A stretch of 64,000 bases of DNA from VXPQ01 sp965223485 (lineage in GTDB: Bacteria; Bacteroidota; Rhodothermia; Rhodothermales; VXPQ01). The notes beneath the pieces are model-generated. The model did not search any database. It saw only the letters and a list, made by a program, of their open reading frames with translations, and had not been told where the DNA came from. The stretch is from assembly GCA_965223485.1 (NCBI GenBank), contig OZ244993.1:1736001-1800000 (forward strand). The letters are read 5' to 3'. Numbering within the stretch: position 1 is the first letter of the stretch; each line of letters begins with the position of its first letter. Positions 1-8,792 of this stretch are shown piece by piece. The position numbers and the translations under genes were made by a program.

Positions 1-1858
1 TACGCCCGGCTATCCCGATTTCGTGGGCGAGGTGATCTCTTCGTTGAAGGTGGCCGACACGGCCATTTTCGTGATGAATGCCGTCGAGGGTGTGCAGGTG
101 GGAACGGAACTGGCCTGGAATTATGCCGAGGAGATCGGCAAGCCGTCCATGTTCGTGATCAATCACCTGGACAAGGGGGATGCGGATTTCCGAACGCTCA
201 TTGCGCAAATGAAAGAACGCTTCGGCCACGGCGCCACCGTGGTGCAACTTCCTGTCGGAGGCGGTACGCGGGCGATCATCGATGTGCTGCTCATGAAGCA
301 GCTTACCTTCCCGGAAGGAAACACCGAGCCCGTAGTCGGCGATATCGACGAGGCGTTCCGCGAGGAAGCCGAGGAGCTTCACACGACGCTTATCGAGGAT
401 ATCGCGGAGAACGACGAGGGACTCATGGACCTCTATTTCGAGAAGGGCGAACTCAGTGAAGACGAGATGCGGACAGGCTTGCGCCAGGCCATGCTGCGCC
501 GGCAACTCTTCCCGATTTTCGTGACGTCCGCCACCGGAGCGGTGGGCGTTTCTCGTCTGATGAGCTTTATCGACAATGTGTTGCCTTCTCCGGTGCAAAG
601 CGATTCCGGCGAATCCGTGCAGGCCGATCCCTCCGGGCAAGTCGCGGCGCTCATCTACAAGACGATGGCGGAACAGCATGTGGGCGATTATTCGTTCCTG
701 CGCGTGTATTCGGGCACGCTTTCCCAGGGCATGGACCTGGAGAATGCGCAGACAGGCACGACCGAGCGGCTTGGGCAACTGTTCGCCATCAACGGGCGGG
801 AGCGAGACCCGGTGCAGAAGATGGTGGCCGGAGACCTCGGCGCGCTTGTGAAACTCAAGAATTCGCACACGAACAACACGTTACGGCCCAAAGGCTCGAG
901 GGTGGTTATCGAGCCGATCGCTTTTCCCGAGCCCCGTTACCGGACTGCGATCAGCCCTGAAAACGAGGGGGAAGAGGATCGTCTTGCCCAAGGCATTCAC
1001 CAGCTTCGCGAAGAGGACCCGTCTCTGGTCGTGGTGCACGATCCACATCTGCGGCAGATGACGCTGGGCGGACAGGGAGAGATGCATTTGCAGGTGGCGC
1101 GGTACCGTCTGGAGAATCGCTTCGGCGTGGGTATTCTGTTCTCCAAACCGCGCGTGGCGTACCGCGAAACGATCACGAAGCAGGCCCGGTCGAGCTACCG
1201 GCACAAGAAGCAGACGGGCGGCGCCGGGCAATTTGCGGACATTTCGATCATGGTCGAGCCGCTCCAGGGAGATTTCAATCCGCCGTCGGACATTTCCGTG
1301 CGCGGCGAATCCGAGGTCACAACGGACTGGGGATCGAAGATTCACTTTATAGATGCGATTGTCGGGGGCGTCATCGACATGCGGCGATTCTTCGGCGCTA
1401 TTCAGAAAGGCGTCCTCGAAGCGACGCAGGACGGCCCCATTGCCCGTTATCCGGTCGGGCACTGCCGTGTCGTCGTATTCGACGGCGGGATGCACCCGGT
1501 CGATTCCAACGATGCGGCCTTCAAGACGGCGGGGCGGATGTGTTTTCGTGACGCGTTCCGGGCGGCTTCGCCTGTCATTCTCGAGCCGATCTACGACGTG
1601 ACCATTACCGTGCCCGAAAGCTTTGTCGGGGAGGTGATGGGGGACATGAATACGCGCCGGGGCCGGATACAGGGCATCGAAGCGGAAGGCGTGTTCCAGA
1701 AGATCATCGTGCAGGCGCCGGAAGAGGAGTTGTACCGCTATTCCACGTCGCTCCGGTCCATGACGCAGGGACGCGGGATTCACCATGCCACGTTCAGCCA
1801 CTACGAGGCGATGCCCCGCCACGTGCAGGACGAGGTGGTGAAAGAGGCTGAGGAGTAG
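1..1858 (+). CDS. Elongation factor G-like translational GTPase (5' end outside window)
   Basis: The reading frame is open from base 2, where TPGYPDFVGEV is the G3 switch region, so the N-terminus (P-loop) lies left of the window. The G4 motif near base 161 reads NHLD instead of the NKMD usual in EF-G. Domain II follows, then domain IV with the characteristic KQTGGAGQF loop, then a C-terminal domain V. The family drives ribosomal translocation or recycling in the cytoplasm. The variant G4 motif fits the second EF-G paralogue found in many Bacteroidota rather than canonical FusA (family knowledge). About 618 residues are visible, so roughly 80 are missing. The stop at 1856-1858 is followed at once by a hairpin. 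Confidence 0.93.
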   Translation, partial: TPGYPDFVGEVISSLKVADTAIFVMNAVEGVQVGTELAWNYAEEIGKPSMFVINHLDKGDADFRTLIAQMKERFGHGATVVQLPVGGGTRAIIDVLLMKQLTFPEGNTEPVVGDIDEAFREEAEELHTTLIEDIAENDEGLMDLYFEKGELSEDEMRTGLRQAMLRRQLFPIFVTSATGAVGVSRLMSFIDNVLPSPVQSDSGESVQADPSGQVAALIYKTMAEQHVGDYSFLRVYSGTLSQGMDLENAQTGTTERLGQLFAINGRERDPVQKMVAGDLGALVKLKNSHTNNTLRPKGSRVVIEPIAFPEPRYRTAISPENEGEEDRLAQGIHQLREEDPSLVVVHDPHLRQMTLGGQGEMHLQVARYRLENRFGVGILFSKPRVAYRETITKQARSSYRHKKQTGGAGQFADISIMVEPLQGDFNPPSDISVRGESEVTTDWGSKIHFIDAIVGGVIDMRRFFGAIQKGVLEATQDGPIARYPVGHCRVVVFDGGMHPVDSNDAAFKTAGRMCFRDAFRAASPVILEPIYDVTITVPESFVGEVMGDMNTRRGRIQGIEAEGVFQKIIVQAPEEELYRYSTSLRSMTQGRGIHHATFSHYEAMPRHVQDEVVKEAEE

Positions 1859-1859
1859 A

Positions 1860-1886
1860 GGAATGCAGGGAGGGGCGCTGCATTCC
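1860..1886 (+). terminator. Hairpin just after the EF-G-like stop codon
   Basis: A perfect 9-bp stem (GGAATGCAG / CTGCATTCC) with a 9-nt loop begins two bases after the stop. It is followed by a mixed sequence rather than a U-run, so it is a weak intrinsic terminator or a 3'-end stabilising hairpin. Confidence 0.5.
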
Positions 1887-1949
1887 ATGATGGGTTTATT
1901 CTGGCGCAACCGGGTCGGATAAGGCGGGGTGCATAGTGGGACAGGCGGT

Positions 1950-1997
1950 GGACATATATTCGGACATTATTCTGGACATAAAAAAGGACATTTTAGA
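1950..1997. promoter_or_regulatory. Four exact 12-bp-spaced GGACAT direct repeats upstream of the Fic gene
   Basis: GGACAT occurs at 1950, 1962, 1974 and 1986, each followed by six AT-rich bases, so the period is exactly 12 bp (a little over one helical turn). The array lies about 170 bp upstream of the Fic start in an otherwise gene-free, AT-rich stretch. An iteron-like binding site for a regulator is the simplest reading. No known motif is recognised. Confidence 0.45.
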
Positions 1998-2162
1998 TAT
2001 AATAAATTTTGCAATCCAGCGTTCATGCGTTTATATTGACGCTGCATGGGCAGTCCTCCGCATCAGGCGCTGCTCATGTTTTCCGCCCGGCGCCAGAGTG
2101 TTTCCGCTTCTCTTGGGCTTCCCGCACTACCGGGCAATGCGTCATACACAGGATTTCATATC

Positions 2163-3404
2163 ATGACCACCCGGCGGAAATACGAACGGACGCATCCCTG
2201 GATCACGTTCCGACTGGATTTGAATCAGGCGCATCCCAATCTATGGACATTGCTTGGTCAGGCGGTGACGTTTTGCAGACAAGTGTCTCAAGCGGCTCTG
2301 CCCCCGGATATCGCCAAAACGTTCAAGACGCTGTACCTCAGCAAGGGGGCCCGGGCTACGACAGCTATCGAGGGTAACACACTGACCGAAGAACAGGTGC
2401 AGGCCCAAATTGAAGGAAATCTGGATCTTCCTCCATCGCAGGAATATCTGCAACGGGAAGTGGCGAATATCTTGCGTGCCTGTGGGGTTATTGAGTCGGC
2501 TATAGACGCGGGTAATCCGCCTCGGCTGACTGTGGATCTGGTTCGGGAATACAACGGGTGGGTTCTTGAAGGGCTTGCCGATCATCTTGCCGAAGGTGTT
2601 GTTCCCGGCGAGATCCGCGCCCATTCGGTAGGCGTAGGTAGTTACAGGGCTGCTCCCCCGGAAGATTGCGATTATCTGCTGGAACGTCTTTGCGGGTGGC
2701 TGGAAGAGGGGACCGAAATTCCGTTTTTTGCAGAAGAAGATGATCGCCGGGTCGCGGCGGGAATTCTACATGCTATTCTTGTCCACTTGTACATCGCCTG
2801 GATTCATCCTTTTGGCGATGGCAACGGGCGTACGGCGCGGCTTCTGGAGTTTATGGTGCAGGCGCGTGCGGGTGTTCCGTTTCCTTCGGCACACCTGCTC
2901 AGCGACCATTACAATATGACTCGGACCCAATACTACCGGGAATTGGATTGGTCAAGCGTCAAGAGGGACGCTTTCGGATTCCTGCAATATGCCTTGCAAG
3001 GGTTTGTAGATGGATTGCAAGGACAGTGTCATGAGATTCAAGGGCATCAACTTGAAATTGCGTGGGAGCATTTCATCCATAGCGTATTTGCGCAGGCGCC
3101 GCGATCTACCTCCATGCAGCGCCGCCGGCACTTGGTGATTGAACTCGGGCGCAAAAAGGAATTTATTTCGAAAGCGGAACTTACCGATCTGAGCCCGTCC
3201 ATAGCACGGTATTATGCGGACAAGACAGACAAGACCATGACACGGGATTTGAACTGGCTGGCGCAAGAGGGTTTGATCGTGCGCCAAGGCCGGCAATATT
3301 GGGCAAACAAGGCTCTTATGCGGGCATTTGTGCCGCATTTGAAAGGAGATGAATTTGTCTCTTTACTGTTCTCCACCCACAGCGGCAGGGACGAATGCGA
3401 ATAA
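2163..3404 (+). CDS. Fic family protein (predicted AMP-transferase, N-terminal inhibitory helix)
   Basis: 413 aa from the ATG at 2163. An earlier in-frame ATG at 2046 would add an unconserved leader. Fic proteins usually transfer AMP from ATP to hydroxyl side chains of target proteins. The catalytic Fic motif is intact as HPFGDGNGRTAR around base 2810, with the catalytic His and the phosphate-binding GNGR loop. TTAIEGN near base 2360 matches the (S/T)xxxE(G/N) inhibitory motif that blocks ATP binding from the N-terminal side, so this is a self-inhibited Fic protein. The C-terminal third looks like a winged helix (residues about 320-400), as in chromosomal Fic-DNA-binding proteins that may autoregulate. 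The protein stands alone, with no antitoxin gene beside it. Confidence 0.9.
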   Translation: MTTRRKYERTHPWITFRLDLNQAHPNLWTLLGQAVTFCRQVSQAALPPDIAKTFKTLYLSKGARATTAIEGNTLTEEQVQAQIEGNLDLPPSQEYLQREVANILRACGVIESAIDAGNPPRLTVDLVREYNGWVLEGLADHLAEGVVPGEIRAHSVGVGSYRAAPPEDCDYLLERLCGWLEEGTEIPFFAEEDDRRVAAGILHAILVHLYIAWIHPFGDGNGRTARLLEFMVQARAGVPFPSAHLLSDHYNMTRTQYYRELDWSSVKRDAFGFLQYALQGFVDGLQGQCHEIQGHQLEIAWEHFIHSVFAQAPRSTSMQRRRHLVIELGRKKEFISKAELTDLSPSIARYYADKTDKTMTRDLNWLAQEGLIVRQGRQYWANKALMRAFVPHLKGDEFVSLLFSTHSGRDECE

Positions 3405-3444
3405 AATCAACGAAGTATACACTTTTTGCATAGACAGACCCGCA

Positions 3445-3465
3445 TCTATGCAATAATTGCATAGA
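3445..3465. promoter_or_regulatory. 21-bp perfect-arm palindrome upstream of exonuclease I
   Basis: Ten-base arms (TCTATGCAAT and its reverse complement) around one central base, ending 22 bp before the sbcB start. A third half-site, TTGCATAGA, lies at 3426-3434. The symmetry and half-site spacing suggest a dimeric repressor operator. There is no U-run, so a terminator for the Fic gene is less likely. Confidence 0.5.
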
Positions 3466-3487
3466 TCACCTTTTCCCCTCTGACGAA

Positions 3488-4906
3488 ATGGAATTCCTCT
3501 GGTACGACTACGAAACGTCCGGCGACAAGCCGAGGCGGTATCGCCCGGTGCAATTCGCGGGCGTGCGAACCGACGAGGACCTGCAGGTCATGGGCGAGCC
3601 GGTCGTGTGCTACTGCCGCCCCGCTCCGGACCAATTGCCGCAGCCCGAAGCCTCTCTGGTGCATGGCCTCGCCCCCTCGCACCTCGAAGAGCATGGCCTT
3701 TCCGAAGCGGAATTCGCCCACCGGATTCACCGGGAGCTTGTGCGGCCCGGCACCTGCTCGGTGGGGTACAATGCGATCCGGTTCGACCACGAGCATACCC
3801 GCTTCCTGTTCTACAGGAATCTGCTCGATCCGTATGCATGGCACTGGCGCGACGGCAATACGCGCTGGGACCTCATCGACCTGTTCCGCGCTGCGTATGC
3901 GCTGCGCCCGGATGGCGTCGCGTGGCCGGTGCGAGAGGACGGAAAGCCCTCGTTTCGTCTTCAGCACCTTGCGGCAGAGAATGGAGTCGGGGGACACGGG
4001 GAAGCCCACGAGGCGCTCGCCGATGTGATGACGACGATCGATATGGCCCGTCTCGTTCGCGCCAGGCAGCCGAGGTTATTCGACTGGTCCCTGCGCATGC
4101 GGGACAAAAACCAGGCCGCCGCCGTCATGCGGGATCGATTCGTATGGGTGGCGTCGCTGTTTCAGGGCAGGGGATGCGCCGCGCCGGTCGTTCGCCTCGC
4201 GGATCAGCCGGGGAATTCCAATGCGGCGATCGTGTTCGATATGTCGCACGATCCGTCCGAATTTTCCGGTCTTTCCGCCGATGCGTTGCATGATCGGATA
4301 TTCAGCCCCGGCAGCCGTTCGCCGATCTTTGTCGTGAAGGCGAATCAATGCCCGTTCGTTGCCCCGCTCAGCGTCCTCACAGACGAAGTCATGGACCGGC
4401 TGGGCCTCGATGCGGACACCCTGGAAAAAAATTATCGTTTGCTGCGAAGCGATACCTCGCTGGCGAACAACGTGCGGGCTGCGTATGGGCGCCCTCCGGA
4501 AGAGGATCCGGACCATCCTCGAGAGGAACCGGATGTGGACGAAGCTCTGTACACGGGATTTATACCGGACCGGGACCGGAACACCCTGGCGCGTTTGCTG
4601 GACGAAGACCGGACCCTCGCCGCCGCCGGCGACGTCAAGTTTGCGGATCGGCGCCTTCGCGAACTCGTATTCCGGTACCGCGCCCGGAATTACTTTGACG
4701 ATCTCGGGGCCGCGGAGAAGGAACACTGGCGCACGCATTGCCGCGCTCGCCATCTGACGCCCGGCGCGGACGGTCGCACACCGCTGGACGCCTACTATGC
4801 ATGCATTGACGAACTGCGCAAAAAGCATGCCGATGCGCCCGACAAGGTTGCGTTGCTCAACGATCTGGAAGAGCATGGCCGCCGGCTTGCGGCATGGCTG
4901 GGTTGA
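3488..4906 (+). CDS. sbcB: Exodeoxyribonuclease I
   Basis: 472 aa, the usual ExoI length. It degrades single-stranded DNA 3'->5' and acts in recombination and mismatch repair. The DEDDh nuclease domain starts at residue 5 with WYDYETSG (catalytic Asp and Glu). It continues with RPVQFAGVRTD, GYNAIRFDHE and GEAHEALADV (catalytic His and last Asp near residue 185). The family-typical DPYAWHW and RQPRLFDW segments are present, followed by the SH3-like and helical ExoI C-terminal domains with LEEHGRRLAAWL at the end. Single gene; the putative operator at 3445-3465 lies directly upstream. Confidence 0.97.
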   Translation: MEFLWYDYETSGDKPRRYRPVQFAGVRTDEDLQVMGEPVVCYCRPAPDQLPQPEASLVHGLAPSHLEEHGLSEAEFAHRIHRELVRPGTCSVGYNAIRFDHEHTRFLFYRNLLDPYAWHWRDGNTRWDLIDLFRAAYALRPDGVAWPVREDGKPSFRLQHLAAENGVGGHGEAHEALADVMTTIDMARLVRARQPRLFDWSLRMRDKNQAAAVMRDRFVWVASLFQGRGCAAPVVRLADQPGNSNAAIVFDMSHDPSEFSGLSADALHDRIFSPGSRSPIFVVKANQCPFVAPLSVLTDEVMDRLGLDADTLEKNYRLLRSDTSLANNVRAAYGRPPEEDPDHPREEPDVDEALYTGFIPDRDRNTLARLLDEDRTLAAAGDVKFADRRLRELVFRYRARNYFDDLGAAEKEHWRTHCRARHLTPGADGRTPLDAYYACIDELRKKHADAPDKVALLNDLEEHGRRLAAWLG

Positions 4907-5033
4907 CGAGCCGCTATAAGACCCCTGCCAACTATTTCGCCTTTTCGTTCGTTTTTCCTTTTCTTGTGCAGTTCGCGTTACCTATGGCGTTCTTTTGTGC
5001 AGGCGCGTTAAATACTATCAATATCTCTCAGGC

Positions 5034-5903
5034 ATGACGTCATCCCGCGAAACCACGGCCCGGCTTCTTATCAGCTGTCCGGATCGTCCCGGCATCATAG
5101 CGGCTGTCACGGGTTGCCTGTACAGTCACAGGGCGAATTGTATGGCGCTTGACCAGCATGCCACCGACAGGGAGGACGGAGTACTGTTCATGCGGCTGGA
5201 ATTTCAGACGCCGCACCTCGATGTGCCGCGCTCGTTGCTGGAGGAAGCGTTCGCCAATGAGGTCGCTGCCAAGTTCGATATGCATTGGCGATTGAGTTAC
5301 GCCACCGATGCACCGAGAATGGCTATCTTCGTTTCGAAACATGATCATGTCCTGATGGATCTGCTCTGGCGGTTGGACAGGGGAGATTTGTATGCCGAGA
5401 TAGCGATGGTGATCAGCAATCATCCCGATCTGGAGAACGAGGTGGCCCGTTTCGGCATTTCCTACTACCATGTTCCGATGGTGAAGGGCGAAAAAGAAAA
5501 GGGGGAAGCCCGTATGCTGGAGGTGATGGGCGACGGCATCGATGTCATCGTGTTGGCTCGTTACATGCAGATATTGTCTGCCTCGTTCGTCGACCGGTAT
5601 GCCAATCGGATTATCAACATTCACCATTCTTTTCTGCCCGCCTTCGCCGGTGCGGATCCGTACCGGCAAGCCTGCGATCGCGGCGTGAAGCTCATTGGGG
5701 CGACGGCGCACTATGTCACCGCCGAACTGGACACGGGGGCTATTATCGACCAGGATGTGGTGCGCGTAAACCACCGGCAGAGCCCGGGGGACCTGAGGCG
5801 TCTTGGCCGGGATGTCGAGCGCAGCGTACTTGCGCGCGCCGTACGCTGGCATCTTGAAGACCGCTTGATCGTACACGAAAACAAGACCGTCGTGTTCGTT
5901 TGA
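5034..5903 (+). CDS. purU: Formyltetrahydrofolate deformylase
   Basis: 289 aa from the ATG at 5034. A TTG start at 4995 would add a non-conserved leader. The enzyme hydrolyses 10-formyl-THF to formate and THF and balances one-carbon pools. An N-terminal ACT domain (LLISCPDRPGIIAAVTG) is followed by a formyltransferase-type catalytic domain. NIHHSFLPAFAGADPYRQA carries the catalytic Asn/His, and GATAHYVTAELDTGAIIDQD carries the catalytic Asp. Length and both domains match the family. A small lipoprotein gene begins 24 bp after its stop. Confidence 0.96.
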   Translation: MTSSRETTARLLISCPDRPGIIAAVTGCLYSHRANCMALDQHATDREDGVLFMRLEFQTPHLDVPRSLLEEAFANEVAAKFDMHWRLSYATDAPRMAIFVSKHDHVLMDLLWRLDRGDLYAEIAMVISNHPDLENEVARFGISYYHVPMVKGEKEKGEARMLEVMGDGIDVIVLARYMQILSASFVDRYANRIINIHHSFLPAFAGADPYRQACDRGVKLIGATAHYVTAELDTGAIIDQDVVRVNHRQSPGDLRRLGRDVERSVLARAVRWHLEDRLIVHENKTVVFV

Positions 5904-5927
5904 TATCCCTTTCCTTCTTCCTGGTTC

Positions 5928-6419
5928 ATGAGCAATCGTTCCGGTTGGTATTGTGTGTTGTGCGTGCTGGCATTTGCCTGCGGGGGATGCCGTCTGGTTT
6001 CGATCGATGAGGAAGATATACCGTTTTTCGAGGCCACCATTGCCGGTGTCGTGGTGGAGGGCGTTGGTGCGGGTCGCATGGAGGAGGAGCATGTATTCCA
6101 GCTATGGGGGCAGTTCGTCTATCCTGACAGTTCGTTCCGGTTCATCCAGTTTTCCGTAGCGAATTTAGGGAAGACGGGGACGTTCTCGCTGGGGCAAACG
6201 GTGGGCTCCTACGGCCTGATAGACAATCGGGAGCGGGTCCTACGGCTTGCGGCTTCCTCTGGACAAAGAGAAGACAACGTTCGGATCGACCGTTTCGCGA
6301 ATTCCGGCATCGTTCAGGGAACGTTTTCGTTTGAAGCGACAGCGCTCGATGATTTCGATAATATCCTGTATGGGGAGAATTTTATGATACAGGGGCAGTT
6401 TCTGATCGAATTGCAGTGA
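5928..6419 (+). CDS. Small predicted exported lipoprotein, unknown function
   Basis: 163 aa. The N-terminus has a basic residue, a hydrophobic stretch (WYCVLCVLAFACGGC) and Cys at 18 and 21 that could be lipidated, though neither is an ideal lipobox. The remainder looks beta-rich (alternating hydrophobic and polar residues), with no family I recognise. It is followed 9 bp later by the VTT protein gene and may be co-transcribed with it. Exported location is inferred from the leader; nothing in the sequence gives a function. Confidence 0.75.
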   Translation: MSNRSGWYCVLCVLAFACGGCRLVSIDEEDIPFFEATIAGVVVEGVGAGRMEEEHVFQLWGQFVYPDSSFRFIQFSVANLGKTGTFSLGQTVGSYGLIDNRERVLRLAASSGQREDNVRIDRFANSGIVQGTFSFEATALDDFDNILYGENFMIQGQFLIELQ

Positions 6420-6428
6420 GCGTTTGGT

Positions 6429-7073
6429 ATGCGTCTTGTCAAACTTGCGATCGGTCTGGTTATCCTGTTACTGCTGCCCTTCTTATTGTGGGGGCGCGGC
6501 GTCGAGGAACTGTTTACGATCGACGGCACGATCTCCTGGCTGCGCGGTTTCGGGGTGTGGGGCGTAGCGGCCGCCGTACTGTTGCTTGCCTCCGACATTC
6601 TACTGCCCATTCCCGCCACCCTTGTCATGACCGCACTCGGCATGTTGTACGGGCCTGTGGTTGGCGGGCTGATCGGCGCCGGGGGGTCTTTTCTGGGGGG
6701 CATGATCGCTTTCCTGGTCTGTGCGAAGTTGGGCCGTCCCGCGGCGCGTCATTTCGTGAGCGACGCCGAACTTGTCCGGGGAGAGGCGCTGTTCGAGCGA
6801 TGGGGCGCGTGGATTATCGTGCTTTCGCGCTGGCTTCCGATCGTTCCCGAGGCGGTTTCCTGCATGGCGGGGATCGTGTCCATGCCGCGACGCCTGTTTA
6901 CGGGCGCTCTCGCTTGCGGAGTTGTCCCGCCTGCCTTTACTTTTGCTATTGTCGGTCATCTGGGCGTGGAGCGTCCCGCCCTGACCTTTCTGCTGAGCGC
7001 TTTTCTGCCCGCGGCGTTCTGGCTGGTCGTACACCGGAGAATGCGCCGGGCAACATCCATGAACTCAACCTGA
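6429..7073 (+). CDS. VTT-domain (TVP38/TMEM64, DedA-like) inner-membrane protein
   Basis: 214 aa, almost entirely hydrophobic with about six predicted helices. The family core is visible: LPIPATLVMTALGMLYGPVVGGLIGAGGS, then a cytoplasmic segment with FERWGAWIIVLSRWLPIVPE, where the conserved F-x-R-(W/F)-x-P pattern and acidic residue occur. The family is linked to lipid scrambling or undecaprenyl-phosphate/phospholipid handling in membranes, but the substrate here cannot be read from sequence. The next gene starts 8 bp after the stop, suggesting co-transcription. Confidence 0.85.
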   Translation: MRLVKLAIGLVILLLLPFLLWGRGVEELFTIDGTISWLRGFGVWGVAAAVLLLASDILLPIPATLVMTALGMLYGPVVGGLIGAGGSFLGGMIAFLVCAKLGRPAARHFVSDAELVRGEALFERWGAWIIVLSRWLPIVPEAVSCMAGIVSMPRRLFTGALACGVVPPAFTFAIVGHLGVERPALTFLLSAFLPAAFWLVVHRRMRRATSMNST

Positions 7074-7080
7074 CGGCTCC

Positions 7081-8301
7081 ATGAATGTATTTCGCACCCT
7101 TCGCCTTGCCCTTATGATGTTTGTGCAGTTTTTCATTTGGGGCTCGTGGGCCACTACGCTCAGCAACTACATGAATACCCCGGATGTCAGTATGGGGGGC
7201 TATATCCCGCTGGCGTTTTCGTTCGGCCCCCTTGCCTGCATCGTGGCGCCTTTCTTCGTAGGAATGGTGGCGGACCGGTTTTTCAACACGGAGAAGGTGC
7301 TGGCCGCGTTGTTCCTGCTGGCCGGGATAGCCATGGTCTTTATGCCGGCTGTTGCGGGCACGCCGTTCTTTTTGATCTTGCTTGCCGTACACACGCTGTG
7401 CTATTTCCCGACGCTCGGCCTGACCTCTTCGCTGGCGTTCCACCACATCGAAAACCAGGAAAAGGAATTTCCGGTCATTCGCGTCTTCGGAACCATCGGG
7501 TGGATCGTTACGGGCCTTGTCATCAGCTGGGTGCTTGCGGCGGATGGGTCCCCCACGCCCATGTACCTGGGAGGCGGCGCATCGCTTCTGCTGGGTTTCT
7601 ATTGCTTTACCCTGCCTAAGACGCCGCCGCCTTTGAGGGGAGAGCGCACGTCCTGGCGGCAGATTTCCGGACTGGACGCCCTGAAGCAGGTTCGTTCGAA
7701 GCCGCTCATCGTGCTGCTTGTTTCCGCCACGCTGGCGTACATCGGGTTCGGGACGTATTTCCCTTACGCTCCCGTGTATCTGGCGGACGCGGGTATTGAG
7801 AAGGTGGCGGGCACGATGACGTACGGCCAGATGTCCGAGATATTCTTCATGCTGATGATTCCGTTCTTCTTCCGGCGGCTGGGCGTGAAATGGATGCTGT
7901 TTATCGGTATTGCGGCCTGGTTCGTGCGTTTCGGGCTATTTGCCGGAGCGGCGGTCGACGGCGTCTACTGGATGATTCTGTTCGGCATCCTGATTCACGG
8001 CCTGTGCTACGACTTCTTCTTTGTCACCGGGCAGATCTACGTGGACAAGAAGACGCCTGCCGCCGTGCGCGGGCAGATACAGGGGTTGCTCGTGCTGCTG
8101 ACCTTCGGGGTCGGTATGTTCCTCGGGGCGCAGATTTCGGGGTTCGTCGTCAACTCGATTACCGCCGACGGTATGCTTTCCGCGGAGAATTGGCAGGTGT
8201 TCTGGGGCATCTTCTCCGGAGCGATGCTCGTGTTCTCGGTCTTCTTCTACCTGATGTTCCACGACAAGGTGGATACGGAGGACGCCGCGCCGGCGGCTTG
8301 A
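7081..8301 (+). CDS. MFS nucleoside:proton symporter (NupG-like)
   Basis: 406 aa with 12 predicted membrane helices. The N-terminus (LMMFVQFFIWGSWATTLSNYM) and VADRFFNTEKVLA loop are typical of the NHS/NupG branch of the major facilitator superfamily, which imports nucleosides with protons. A second cluster, GLCYDFFFVTGQIYVDKK, is also characteristic of this branch. With the NupC-type transporter near 16.5 kb, the window has two unrelated nucleoside import routes. The exact substrate is inferred from the family. Confidence 0.85.
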   Translation: MNVFRTLRLALMMFVQFFIWGSWATTLSNYMNTPDVSMGGYIPLAFSFGPLACIVAPFFVGMVADRFFNTEKVLAALFLLAGIAMVFMPAVAGTPFFLILLAVHTLCYFPTLGLTSSLAFHHIENQEKEFPVIRVFGTIGWIVTGLVISWVLAADGSPTPMYLGGGASLLLGFYCFTLPKTPPPLRGERTSWRQISGLDALKQVRSKPLIVLLVSATLAYIGFGTYFPYAPVYLADAGIEKVAGTMTYGQMSEIFFMLMIPFFFRRLGVKWMLFIGIAAWFVRFGLFAGAAVDGVYWMILFGILIHGLCYDFFFVTGQIYVDKKTPAAVRGQIQGLLVLLTFGVGMFLGAQISGFVVNSITADGMLSAENWQVFWGIFSGAMLVFSVFFYLMFHDKVDTEDAAPAA

Positions 8302-8792
8302 TTGTCCGGATTGGCTATGTCGCCAGCTGCTTGCCGGCGATTCTGGCGAAGGACGACTAACATAACTCCGCAGTCATAATCTGACCGCGGAGAACATCGT
8401 ATTGATGTGAACCACGAGAAAAGCATGGTTCAGCGCCGTCATTCCATCGCTGCTACGTTCCGCTGCTCGGGTTCCACCCTCGCTTCGGAAATGGCCGGCG
8501 TTGCACTTCGGACTGGAAATGGGGGAGCAAAAACAAAGAAGGCCACCAAAGGAAATATGACATTGGCATAGCACGAGCAACCTTGGGGTTCTGGGCCTTC
8601 CGTAATGAGGCGTCTCCCGTCAAGCACGATTAACATACGAACGTCCCGCCGCCGCAGGTTCTCGCCGAACCGCTCCACCAGCGTAACCCCGGTCTCGATC
8701 TCCAACGGAAACACCAGGTACTTGGTATCCACAAGGAAGCACACGAAGAACAACAGCAGGTACCCCGAGATGTCAAGATCGCACTAATTGCG
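8302..8792. other. Gene-poor stretch with the left 94-bp repeat
   Basis: It contains repeat copy A (8357-8450). A minus-strand ORF at 8439-8753 (104 aa, with a hydrophobic end) runs into the repeat, has no recognisable domain and is probably chance or a remnant. No convincing gene was found. Confidence 0.5.
8357..8450 (+). repeat. 94-bp direct repeat, copy A
   Basis: It matches 11677-11770 over 94 bases without gaps, with four substitutions. It contains a hairpin (CTCCGC / GCGGAG, extended inside by GTCA / TGAC) near its left end. In copy A the outer stem is 6 bp and the inner stem adds 4 bp; copy B keeps the outer stem with 7 bp. Conservation of pairing despite substitutions suggests a functional structure. 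Confidence 0.9.

Noticed and set aside
881..1909. 342-codon minus-strand ORF
   Set aside because: Antisense shadow of the EF-G-like gene, with no recognisable motif.
1936..2166. Small ORF before the Fic gene
   Set aside because: It arises from the 12-bp repeats (DIxx repeats) and has no domain; a regulatory array explains it better.
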